Positions 23,055 to 33,480 of a stretch of 64,000 bases of DNA are shown here, piece after piece; the first letter of the stretch is position 1; every line of letters begins with the position of its first letter. The position numbers and the translations under genes were made by a program. The notes under the pieces are model-generated. The model made no database searches. It was not told where the DNA came from and saw nothing but the letters and a program-made list of their open reading frames with translations. This DNA comes from Cordilura impudica (taxonomy: Eukaryota > Arthropoda > Insecta > Diptera > Scathophagidae), in the NCBI GenBank assembly GCA_963682025.1, contig OY821520.1, positions 89,329,670-89,393,669 on the forward strand, written 5' to 3'.

Positions 23055-24473
23055 GAACTAATTAGCTATAGAACATAAGCGTAAACCAAATTTGAGACAA
23101 TTTTTTTGCCTTTGGCCATAAAAAAGTTCACATCGAATGCTATATTTTTATGGGACTAGGTTCAAAAATAGGCCGATCCTGACTATATTTGGTAAGGCCA
23201 CTTTTCATTTGCAAAAACATATAGAAACCAAGTTAGAGAAAAATCTGTGCAATATTTTTCTTTTTTGATAGATTTATTTAAAGATCGGGAGTCAGCTTCA
23301 TATGGTGGTTATGACAAAGAATTGCCCTATAGTGTATTATTTATACCCTATACCACTATGTGGTTTGGGTATAATGACTTTGTGCTGCTGTTTGTAACAA
23401 CCAAAAATATTCGTCCTAGACCCATCTTTAATTATACCGATCGACTCAGAATCACTTTTTGAATCGAAATAGCAATGTCCGTCCGTCCGTCCCTCTGTGT
23501 GTCCATGTAAAGCTTGCAATCAAACTACAGGTCGCAAATATGAACATATTTTGATGAAATTTGGTATCTAAGCTTCCATCGGCCATGGGATGAACGCTGT
23601 TGCAATTGGTGAGAAGCGGTCCATGTTCAGACCTAGCCCCCATACAAATGAACCCTATGAAATCGACATAAATTGCCATAAGTTCCAAAATATCATATAG
23701 ATCTCAGTCAAATTGGGTTTGTATGTGTTTATTACATCTACTAATCAGTAATTCAAAAATACACCCTATAGAAAAATACTTAGTCATAGGCCCCATACAG
23801 AGCTGCTTCTCGATCTTCACTTAAATCTATCAAAAACAAAAATATTGCACAGGTTTTTCTCAGATTTGGTTTGTATATATTTTTTCAAAGTATAAGTGAC
23901 TTTACCAAATATGGTCATGATCGGTCCATTTGTCGACCTAGTCCCCATATAAATATTGTATCCGATATGAACTTTTTCATATCTGCAGCGAAAAATATTA
24001 ATAAAAATGCCACTCAAATTTGATTTATGCTTATTTGCTATATCCAATTAGTTGTACCGAAGAGATAGGGTATCTTAACCATGGTATAGGGTATCGTATA
24101 GTCGGGCTAGACCGACTATATTTTTTTTACTTGTTGACTATTGATAAATGGATGTAATAAACATACGCAAACCCAATTTGACCGAGTTCTCTATCATAAT
24201 TTGGATATTATAGCAATTTAAGTCGATCTCATAGGGTTCACTTGTATGGGCACTAAATTTCATTAAAATATATTTATACTTGCAGTTTGATTACAAGATT
24301 CATGTGGACACACAAACGGACGGACGGGTGGACGGACTTCTATAAATCGATTCTGAAACTGATTCTGAGTCGGTCGGTATAATAAAAGGCCTAGGTGAAA
24401 TATTTTTGGGAGTTATAAACATCAGCACAAAGTTATTATACCCTGACCACATAGTGATATAGTGTATAAAATA
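23055..24473 (-). mobile_element. Older DINE-like helentron split by a younger copy
   Basis: Minus-strand family sequence runs 23055-23337, stops after GCCCTATAGTGTATTAT, and resumes at 24135 with TGACTATTGATAAATGGATG, continuing through the GGACGGACGGG tract (about 24318-24340) to the ATACCC end at 24473. Other minus copies, for example 61450-61490, read continuously across this joint. The 3' palindrome end is missing, so the host copy is itself truncated. Confidence 0.85.
23338..24134 (+). mobile_element. DINE-1-like helentron, copy c, nested insertion
   Basis: It is complete in plus orientation: the 5' hairpin at 23338, a GTCCGTCCGTCC tract near 23477, the 3' palindrome (one mismatch, GTCGGGCTAGACCGAC) near 24100, then TTTTTTTACTTGTT. 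It lies inside the minus-strand copy 23055-24473 at a T/T-type joint, as expected for helentrons. Confidence 0.88.
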
Positions 24474-24615
24474 TAATTCTCATAAAATGACTGTACTTTC
24501 AATAGAAGAATAATAGTAAAGTGAAGCTCGTCATCCATCACACGTGTTAGCTTTTGCTCTCAGTTCCAACTGTTATAGTCTTTCTTTATCTTTGATGTCC
24601 GTGGATTGCAAATTT

Positions 24616-24870
24616 TTTTTATACCCCATACCACTTTTATTATGCCGATCGTCTCAGACTCACTTTCTGAGTCTTTTTATTATTGCCCGTTAGTCTGTAT
24701 GTCCGTCCGTATGTTCGTCTATTTGTCCGTCCGTCTGTGTGTTCATGTAAACATTGTAATCAAACTGCAGTTGCAAATATTAACATATCTTTTGATAATA
24801 TTGGCAAAAATCGGTGCATGCTAAGACCCTTCAGACCTACTAATATTGGCGTAATCCCCAAGTTATCCCA
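24616..24870 (+). repeat. DINE-like helentron 5' fragment
   Basis: TTTTATACCCCATACCACTT, TATGCCGATCGTCTCAGACT, a degenerate GTCCGTCCGTATG tract and CAAACTGCAGTTGCAAATAT match the first third of the family. The first hairpin has lost about 70 bp. Beyond 24800 similarity fades. Confidence 0.75.
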
Positions 24871-24989
24871 TATATATGGATAGAATTTGACGAATGTGTT
24901 CCTATAATATAACTGTGCAGTAGTCGAAAAATAAATCCTGTAGGATTCTTTACATTCATAGTTCCCCCACATAACTTTATCCCAATTTT

Positions 24990-25315
24990 TACTAAAATCT
25001 ATACAAAAAACTATGTGAGTCCGATCGCGGGGAGATTGTTTACACATCTATTTACAAATCAATTAAAATCAAACAGTAAGCGGCATCTATATATAGAAAC
25101 CAACTGCTATGGTTGTTATACTTGATGGTTGCAGTTGTTTGCTATATATTCATGGCATTTTCTGTTGATTGTTGAATCAGCTAATTAAATTTAAATAATA
25201 ATCTTTGCACCAATACACTTACATATAACTCTCATCGGTTTTCCCTTACACTGTTTTTGTGATTGTATTGTAAAATAGATTTTTACCCCCCTGAGCACAT
25301 AGATGTTTACACATC
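24990..25315 (-). repeat. Repeat D, copy 1 (inverted TGTAAACATCT ends)
   Basis: On the minus strand it runs from GATGTGTAAACATCTATGTG (25315) through CACAATACAATCACAAAAAC to AGATGTGTAAACAATCTCCC and a CGATCGGACTCACATAG tail (24990-25020). The same outer block recurs at 28566, 52533, 56905 and 58955. Family identity is unknown; the inverted TGTAAACATCT motifs suggest a MITE. Confidence 0.55.
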
Positions 25316-25712
25316 AAAAAGTTCTGTCAATAACAAATATACACTTGAATATTTAAAATTAACGAAAAAGATTTGTGATTTTGCTAAACAGACAGCGAAC
25401 TCGGCGGTTCTGCTTTATAAAAAGTTCTGTCAATACTTGAATATTAAAAAAAAATAACTCTGTAAGCTTGTGAACATGCTAAGCTCACAGCTCACCTAGC
25501 GGGCAATAGCAAATATACACTTGAATATTTAAAATTAACGAAAAAGATTTGCGATTTTGCTAAAAGACAGCGAACTCGGTGGTTCAGCTTACTAAATACA
25601 CCAATACCCTTACATATACCTCACACCGATTTTCCCCTATGCTATTTTTGTGATTGTGTTGTGAAATTGGATTTACCCCCCTGAGCGCATAGATGTTTAG
25701 ACATCAAAAAAA
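25208..25712. repeat. A-B-B-A direct duplication
   Basis: Segment A (ACCAATACACTTACATATA to ACATCAAAAA) occurs at 25208-25320 and again at 25600-25712. Segment B (AAATATACACTTGAATATTT to AGCGAACTCGGCGGTTC) occurs at 25329-25417 and 25506-25593. All copies have the same orientation. A overlaps one end of repeat D. Confidence 0.75.
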
Positions 25713-26086
25713 GATTTACAAAGATTTTTTGGTTATCGCCTTTAGTTTGTTGAGACATTTTTGAAATTGTGGAACCCACATTTCGCGCACAAACCAGATT
25801 TTCTTTATACTTTTATATATTTTTCTTTAAAAATTTGGTGAATGTCTTAAAATAACGAACAATATCATTTTTAGTTTTTCACGGATATTCTTCACTAAAT
25901 TTAAAAAGCTCTTTTAAAATTCTCAAATTCATTGAGTGGTATTTTGAAATAATTATTTAACACAACAATAGTGTTTCTCTTTTTTGCAATTTACAAAAAG
26001 ATCTTAGTTATATTTTCTGGAAAAATGCGTTATATACTACGCTTTTTTTGTAGCGTTTTTATGCTTTCCACACCATACATATCTTA

Positions 26087-26490
26087 TGCCGTTTTCTTTT
26101 CTGACAAAAAATGTCGCCTTTTTTTGCCCTTTTTTCGAAAAGTGTATTTTTTTATATATTCTGAATTAAGAGCAACCTTATCTTATACATCAATTGAAAG
26201 GTCTCAAAGTCGAGCCCTCAAAAATCACAAAAAATTCTAGCCATTGACTTCTTTCAGGTCATAGTGTGAGAATATTTCCCCATTGTTCCTCTTTTTTGAA
26301 TATTTTCACCGTATGACTTCCAAGAGGATAGTAATCAAAATTTTTTTGCATTTATGAACACAGCACTTTGAGACCTTTCGATTGATATATAATATAAGGT
26401 TTCTCTTAATTCAGAATATATAAAAAAAATACATTTTTCCAAAAAAGGGCAAAAAAAGGGCGACATTTTTTGTCAGAAAAGAAAACGGCA
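26087..26490. repeat. Foldback: ~125-bp inverted arms with ~150-bp loop
   Basis: The arm 26087-26211 (TGCCGTTTTCTTTTCTGACA onward, to GAAAGGTCTCAAAGT) is repeated in reverse complement at 26363-26490 with roughly 90-95% identity by eye. The overlapping frames at 25971-26240 and 26406-26666 both read CDKKCRxFFALFxK-like sequence in the arms, a result of the inversion and not evidence of genes. Confidence 0.85.
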
Positions 26491-27043
26491 TTAATTTCAT
26501 AAGCTTTGTAGAAAAACATGACGAAATAAAAATTTCTTCTCCATCTTCTGTTATAAAGTACATAATAATATTCGAAGAGGTCGCAGTGGCGACCTAGGCT
26601 AAAAAAAATTCCATATTTTAGAGCCTGTACAAGAATACGATATATTTTTGGCATTATTTGTAACATATTTATATTTTCGGAATAGCTAAAATAATCGGGC
26701 AGTTACTGTAGAGTGGTGTTGGTTGTATTTAATGTTAGAGTAATTCGCTCATTTTAATAACATTCTATCGTACTTGGGAAAAAAAAGTCATTATATTTTA
26801 ATGGTAACTGTTTTTTTTTTTATAGCCCGTTGTAATACAAGACTTCCTTCTATTGCCGCACCTGTACATGACTTGTTATGTTAACAACAACAACAATTTC
26901 GTCTGCTTTTGGATCCTAAACATATCCTCAACATTGCTGCGAGCATTAGCAACATACAAATCTTTAAGCCAAAGCTGCGAAAAATCTGCCAGTACATACG
27001 TTTCGGCGTCCATTATGCAGCAGGGATATTTTTTTATGAAACA

Positions 27044-28082
27044 CTAGTATACCCTGTCCGCTGCGCTACGACTTACCCTAATTTTTTCAGTCGGGCAACA
27101 ATCATCAAATTTTTCGGCGTTCTTACTCTGGAGCAAGTTACATATAGCTGCCCATGAGAAGAACATTGATTTTCCAAATTTAATCTGGCAACAATTAACT
27201 ATTGGCCTTGAATTGAAAATATTGGCAATTTTTCATGTTACCGATTTTCGATTTTGACGATTTTTGATCTTATTATTTTTGATTTCGCCCATTTTTGGTC
27301 TTGAAGATTTTTGGTGTTGGAGATTTTCATTTTTCGCGATTTTCAATTTTGGTGATTTTTGATTTCGGCGATTTCTAATTTTGGCGATTTTTGAATTTGT
27401 CCATTCTGCCATATTTTCCACGATTACTCACCTGATATTTAATGTACTTGTCAAAAGTATCAAAACTTTCGCTTTCGTAGTACACCATAGAGTGGGTGCC
27501 ACGCCCACTAATCCCCTGCCGCCCCATTTTTATAACTTAATATCTGATGGACTCGTGCAAATTGTCAGGATTTACATTTTATAGTACACCAGTTATATGA
27601 TATTATATATTTACTTTGTATGGGCGGTGCTACACCCACTGCTCCGATCACGCCCACTTTTTGTTCTACTAATCACATAAATAACATATGGACTAACGCA
27701 AAGTCCCAAGGCTCTCACTATTACAGTACCCCAGCTATATGACATTTAATAAATACTTTGTAAAGGAGTGCCACGCCCTATTATCTGATCCCGAAATTTT
27801 TCGGCATGTCTACTAACATATATAATTGGTGACATCACACATATTTGCAAAGCTCTCTCTGTCACAGAATCCGATATATATGATATTCAAAGTTCTCTTT
27901 TTATGAGAGGTGCCATGCCCACTAAAAATATCAAAAAAACATATAGCTTCTGTCCGTTCTTAAAGACCATTTTAAATATTGTAGCCAACGGTTTTAAAAT
28001 CAGATGAGGAGTTACGGAGATTACCTCCTACAAACAAACAAACAAACAAACACACATTATCTCTTTATTATATTAGTATAGA
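27044..28082 (-). mobile_element. Helitron with decayed helicase tail and shared internal repeats (E2)
   Basis: On the minus strand it begins TCTATACTAATATAATAAAG (28082) followed by (GTTT)n, and ends GGGTATACTAG (27044), placed between A and T. Behind the 5' end come diverged ~120-bp units (GCCACGCCC, CCCGCCCATTTTT) and a CGATTTTTG-rich tract, the same material as in E1 at 4201-6438. The last ~150 bp encode the end of a helicase. It is a deletion derivative of an autonomous Helitron. Confidence 0.78.
27073..27221 (-). pseudogene. Helitron PIF1-type helicase C-terminal remnant
   Basis: One minus-strand frame reads IFSIQGQ, a stop, then LNLENQCSSHGQLYVTCSRV and RTPKNLMIVA, with a stop codon at 27073-27075, 26 bp before the CTAG end. 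The QGQ...LYVxxSRV pattern is conserved motif VI of PIF1-family helicases, the C-terminal half of the RepHel protein that moves Helitrons by rolling-circle replication. The in-frame stop after QGQ and the missing upstream domains make it non-functional. Confidence 0.83.
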
Positions 28083-28565
28083 TAATTTCAACTACAGTGC
28101 TCTGTTTTTACTGCGTTCCTTTCTGGAACTTTTTGGACTTTTCATGTTTTGAAACATGCATCTGCTTTAAGTTTTCGCTCCAAATAGTCCAAGCACTACG
28201 CTAGCTAGGCTGCTTTTCTGCCAAATGTGTTGGGAGCTCTCTTCAGCACACTTTCTATTGGCCTTATAAACATCATGCTGATATTTTTTCTTCCCGAACA
28301 AGGTTTTCTGTCAATTGTCAAATACTCTTAATACTTTCTAATAAAATTGATCAACTTTTTATAAGATCAACTTGGATTTTGTTGAAAATATTTAAAAGTT
28401 TTAGCACGTACTTCTATATCATTATTTATTTGATTCAATTTGGCAACAAATTTAATTTAATTTATTTGAAAAGATCCAATAATGCTTGTGAAAAAAGTTG
28501 TTAAGATTTTTTTGATTTCACTCCTTATTTAAGAATTCGAAAATCATATATTTTAAATCATTTTT

Positions 28566-28790
28566 GATTTGTAAACATCTATACGCGCAGGGGGGTAAAT
28601 TCCTATTTCACAATACAATCACAAAAACAGCGTATACGTGAGAGTCACATCTTACGCGTAAGATGTGCCCATTAAGACAAATCGGTATGACTTATGATTG
28701 TTTGGTGAAAAAATTATTATATTATATTATTATGTATTTATTACCAGATGTTTACACATCTCCCCTGTGATCGGACACACATGATTTTTT
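28566..28790 (+). repeat. Repeat D, copy 2, with perfect 22-bp palindrome
   Basis: It runs TGTAAACATCTATACGCGCA, GGGGGGTAAATTCCTATTTC, CACAATACAATCACAAAAAC, to AGATGTTTACACATCTCCCC and a GTGATCGGACACACATGA tail. The TGTAAACATCT/AGATGTTTACA pair is inverted. Near the middle (28646-28667) lies a perfect palindrome with half CACATCTTACG. Confidence 0.6.
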
Positions 28791-28849
28791 TCTTCAAGTG
28801 GTGCATTATTATTGACAACTAAATTTATAATACAAAAAATTTTTTTATA

Positions 28850-28892
28850 CACTCCTGATGAAGTTGAAAACCCGTCAACGAAACGTAGAGTG
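28850..28892 (+). ncRNA. Hammerhead-ribozyme-like motif (Penelope type)
   Basis: The order is CACTC, CTGATGA (28855-28861), an extra A, GTTGA, loop AAACCCG, TCAAC, GAAA (28880-28883), CGTA, GAGTG. GTTGA/TCAAC would form stem II and CACTC/GAGTG stem I, with a minimal stem III at CG and a GUA cleavage triplet. This matches the hammerhead layout carried by Penelope-like retroelements. The extra A between CTGATGA and stem II departs from the canonical core and may reduce or abolish activity. No Penelope reverse transcriptase is seen nearby. Confidence 0.5.
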
Positions 28893-29939
28893 GAGATGAA
28901 ATAAATTTTGTTTTAATCATCATGGCCCAAAAGAAATAACATAAACTCATGATAACTGGTCATAAAACAATTCAAATTTTTATTAATTTTCCAAAATAAG
29001 ACTTTGGTATTGCTATAAGTAAACATATAGTGCTTAAATTTCAGTCAAATCGTCAATTAGTTAGTCCACCTACTGATGTATATTACGAATACATGTATAT
29101 TATGAATAGTTTGTACTTGTTATTCCAGTAATATTGTTTTTGGCTTATATTCTACACCACGTTCAACAAAATTAATAAACTTTATTATTCACCAGTAGCA
29201 GAGTAACTGTAAAATTGCCTTATTTTCACAACAAAATTTCAACATTTGAAAATATGTTTGTGGCTACAACAGTTTATTTAAAAACTGTATTTTAAACTTT
29301 CATAATTTCTATAAATAAGACCTTAAATTTATAAAAAGCTATGGCTGAATCCAAATTTCACTACTTCCTCTCCCGCCTTGGTAAAATTAGAGGAGCTAAC
29401 GCACCAGCACTATCCATTTAATTTATAACAAACACTATTATTTTATAAAACATTACAAAAGCTTATCATCATACTAAAAGTCACTTCCTGTTATATAAAA
29501 AAAATGGTACCCCATAATTTCATATGTTGTTGTGTAAGTATGTGTGAACTAACCAGACTTCGTTATATATTAACACAATATCATAGAACATTTTACACAT
29601 TTATAACAATATTTAAGTATGTATCCTTTGAAAATACACTTACTTATGCCTAAATATATGCACCGAAATGGGTAATATTATTACCAAACACATAATTTAG
29701 ACGACTAGACTACTCTGACTATTATACCTTATTTAGTTCTTTTTTTTATGCACATAAATATGAACAAACAGAAATCCATAACTGCTCAACACATAACCAA
29801 ATACAAAGAGACCCAGCAAAATTTTAAAGATCGCTGGTTTAATTAGAAATTTTTATTTATGAAATAAATTGTTAATTTATAGATTTAGCCTTTTTAACAA
29901 ATAACTATGACAAATTTCTTCTATACAATCTACAAAAAA
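28893..29939. other. AT-rich intronic DNA, nothing recognised
   Basis: No domain, long frame or recurrent repeat found. Confidence 0.5.
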
Positions 29940-30430
29940 AAATTGTAATAATTCATTTTTGTGTGGGAAACCACTTCTTGAAAACAACTTTTGATGGTAT
30001 TAAAAAGCTGTCTTTTATTATTAAATAAAAAATCAAATATCTTTAAAATTAATTTGAAACACCTTTTATAGTCCATTTCTGGAATCGACATCAAAGCACA
30101 CAGTGACTTGATTCTTGTCTTCTCAATTCCTTCTAAATGGCGGCTGAGACGAGATCTTTTAAATTTATTGAATAGCCAGAAGTCGCTTGGTACTAACTCC
30201 TGAAAGTGCTTTCGAAGAAACACTCATTGCGAAATGGTGCATAAACCACGATTCTGAATACTTTTTAGGAATAGCTTCATGCAAATTAGCCACAATACTC
30301 AAATAGGGTTCCTTTTTAACAGCTTGGGCCAGCCAAACGAATTCATAATTCACCATATCATGATAATCGAAGAAAATTCTTAATATTACCTTGATAATTG
30401 ATCGAATTTAACGTGATCTCTTCGCTCTTG
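29940..30430 (-). pseudogene. Mariner transposase remnant (C-terminal half)
   Basis: The minus strand reads IIKVILRIFFDYHDMVNYEF near 30360-30400, YSESWFMHHFAMSVSSKA (the HHDNA site with its Asp lost) and ELVPSDFWLFNKFKRSRL (third catalytic Asp kept). The 97-residue frame 29930-30223 and the 63-residue frame 30165-30356 join through a frameshift near 30190. About half of a normal ~345-residue protein is present. No TIRs were found. It differs from both other mariner copies in the window. Confidence 0.72.
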
Positions 30431-31319
30431 TTCTGTTGGTTTGTAGCCATAGGCATATTTTTAAGACTTATTTAATTTTGGTGGTCAGAAAACATTTTTT
30501 AGAGATGCTCTTATTCACAGCTATTGTGTGCTTTTGTAACAAATAGAGATTTGAGGAGTTTAGAGCCCAAAAATATTTGGCAAAATGGTGTTGCCGGATT
30601 TTTTTTAAATTCCAAAGGAATCAATAAATTCCTTCATATTCTTTCGGCACTTTTCAATACAAGATTTTTATCTTCCGGGACGTGTTGTTTATCGGTTAAT
30701 GTTTTTTTCCCATCCGGAGCGTTCTATATCGTCAACGCTTTCTTTGTTTTTTAGGAACTGCCTATATAATTTTTAGACATATTTGTTCCCAGTCAAACTG
30801 ATTATCGAAAGCCTCCTATAACACTTTTAATGTTTCTGCAGCTGGAATTTCATACCGACATTGTTCAAAAACTTTTTTAATTACTTACAGAAACGAACCT
30901 CGCCTATGAATCAATAAAGATATTGACTCGGAATTTGATGCAGATATCAAAAACTGCCAACCCCTAAAAGTCGAAGCTACCCATGAGTTTTAAATTGAAA
31001 AGTCAAGTCAGTTTGACACACTATTTTTTATTTTCAAGTATTATAGCTTATTTTCGGCAATCATTTTTCTTTGGCCTTTTCAAATATTTGCTGGGTTATA
31101 ATGTGGTTATGTGCTTATATAGTTGTATAACAAATATGTATTTTATACAAAGTTTGAAGTTTAGTGGGAAGTCAGTCGTTATTATGACTGTTAGAATAGT
31201 TTAAAACTGAGCTTGCATTCTATTATGTGTGTACGTCTGGGTGTATCCATGTTAGTGATTTATTAGCAACAAAAATAGATTAAAGCAATTTAAATTAAGT
31301 TGTTCAACCATAAACTTTT

Positions 31320-31359
<40 letters not shown>

Positions 31360-31781
31360 TTCTCTCTATGGCTTCTTACTTCACTCTTTATGCAGATATA
31401 AACTTATTTAGCAAGTCCAAGAAAAGGGACATTAAATTTATGAAATTATGCAGATGAGTTTTGTTAACACACACACACAGACACACATACACATACACAT
31501 ACCTACATAGAAAACTATACACATTAATGTTGTTTATTCTAAATGACAAAAAGTTTGTTTATAATATGTACAGAAAATGCTTGGTCAGCTGTATATTCTA
31601 TGGACCACATACTAAGAGGGAAGTCGTAAATGTTTCCGTGGTTTTATAACATGTTTATGGAACATTTAAGCTTTTGCAATAAACGATGACCATTTAATAA
31701 AAATATAAACACATAGAGGATATAAGAGGTCATCTGTAATTAAATCGACAAGCGACAACGCTTTAAACAAAATTATATACA
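30431..31781. other. AT-rich DNA with CT and CA microsatellites
   Basis: (CT)n at 31325-31371 and (CA)n at 31469-31500. The small frames at 30524-30754 and 30983-31204 show no recognised domain. Confidence 0.5.
31325..31371. repeat. (CT)n microsatellite
   Basis: A nearly pure CT run with a few interruptions. Confidence 0.93.
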
Positions 31782-32156
31782 TCTATAATATTAACAGGCA
31801 AGGCGATTTATTTTTACCGACGCTACTGTGTCAGTTTTAATCCTATTTTGACCAAATATCCCGCATTTGAAAGGTATTTCTTTTTTGCTGTCCACCAGAT
31901 TTACAGATTTTTAAATTTTTCATGTTTTTGTACTAAAATTTATTTAAAGTTACTACTAGCACATACATGAATTTATATAATGCTATGTTTGTGCTTATTA
32001 AATTTGTTAATGTGTTTGTAATAAAAATTAGTTTTTTTTTTGTGTTGATTTGTGAATTGGTTATAATTTATTAGCATACTTTTAGGGTCTTTATTTAATG
32101 AAAACATAAAATTTCCTAGAATTTGCACTCGAATTTCGAGTACTGGAATCTGCTAG
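31782..32156 (+). mobile_element. Short canonical Helitron, copy 4 (Hel-S), best ends
   Basis: It starts TCTATAATATTAACAGGC after A and ends with the perfect hairpin ACTCGAATTTCGAGT, then ACTGGAATCTGCTAG before T. At 375 bp it is the cleanest representative of the family. Confidence 0.92.
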
Positions 32157-33480
32157 TATAGATAAATATCATAAAATCCTTTGTGGAATATAAAACCAAA
32201 ATATCTTATAATTCTAGTTTTTATAAATATTAAAATCATAATTTTATCTTTTTATCTCTAAATAAAATTAAAATATTAAAATAAAAACTGCAAATTTGCA
32301 GGCTTGATTTCTGTTTACTTCTATACGCATTTAATGTTTTATTAACAAATATTTATTATATTTGTATATATTCATTTTGTTAAATAACAATTTTTATATT
32401 GTTAACTTGCCGTACACATTGTCATGCATTAATAAATTTCCCACAGGAAATCCAAAAACAAAATAAAAAAAATAACAAATGGAAAAAGTAAACACTTATC
32501 ATTTACTCTTTTATTACATGTGTGTTTGTGTGTGTGTGTGTGTTCTGTAAAAAAACGCCTGTAGGCTTATATCCGTTAAATGTTGTCGATAATACTTGCA
32601 CTTTATAGTTACAGTAAATAAAATTGTTACCGATACAATTGCAGTATTCAACATTTAAAAGTTTTTCGTGCATTTAAATAATTTAACGTTGTAAACGAAC
32701 ATACACACACTAACACACACACACACACAAAATAAGTGTTGTGGCACTTGTAACTATTGATTTATGTATTTTAATTTAAAATTTCCGTTTAACAGTATTT
32801 GCATTTCAAAGTGAACATGAGTGTAATTGTGTTTGTGTATATGTATGTTTAATAAACGTACATAAATGTGTAATTTCTCATATGTGAACTGTGTCGTCAA
32901 TATGATGGTTTTACTTATATAGAATTTTTGTTTCAAAATGGTGAAAATATCGAGCCATGATCGCGAATATAGCTTAAGTGCCAAAATATAAGATTTTCGT
33001 TTTTTTGTTGAAAATCGAAATTTAACGATCATTTAAATCATCTTTCAAAATTTCAAAAGTGCACGAAATAGTGTTCTGAATTTCCAGCAATCGCTATTTT
33101 AATAAAATGTTGGTCACCAAAATTTAATAAAATGTTGAATACATGTTGAATATAATGCGATGGCAAGAACTGCGTCTAGGTGTCCTTTCTAAACAATGCA
33201 ATTTAAATACTACGAATTAATTAACACTGTGGAGTATCTTCGGGATTTGTGTCTGATGGTGAGAAATTTCGAGCCGAGTTTAGTAAAACATCCAAACGGT
33301 TTTGCGTTCTCAGGTCAAACTTTTTTTTATGACGTTTTATATTTTTTTCCTCATCTTGATGCTTATTTGTAATTTTCAGCTTTAATTCAATAACCATTGG
33401 CGATTTCTCATTTTAATTTCCAACAAAATTGCTGCTAAGTCTTAAAAAAATATTCTTTATTAAAGTAAAAATATATATAT
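32157..33480. other. AT-rich intronic DNA with GT/CA runs
   Basis: A (GT)n run is at about 32519-32543 and a (CA)n run at 32702-32730. The 92-residue minus frame 32754-33032 has no recognised domain. Confidence 0.5.

Noticed and set aside
26406..26666. Possible gene with a homologous partner at 25971-26240
   Set aside because: The similarity comes from the inverted arms of the foldback and has no support outside them.
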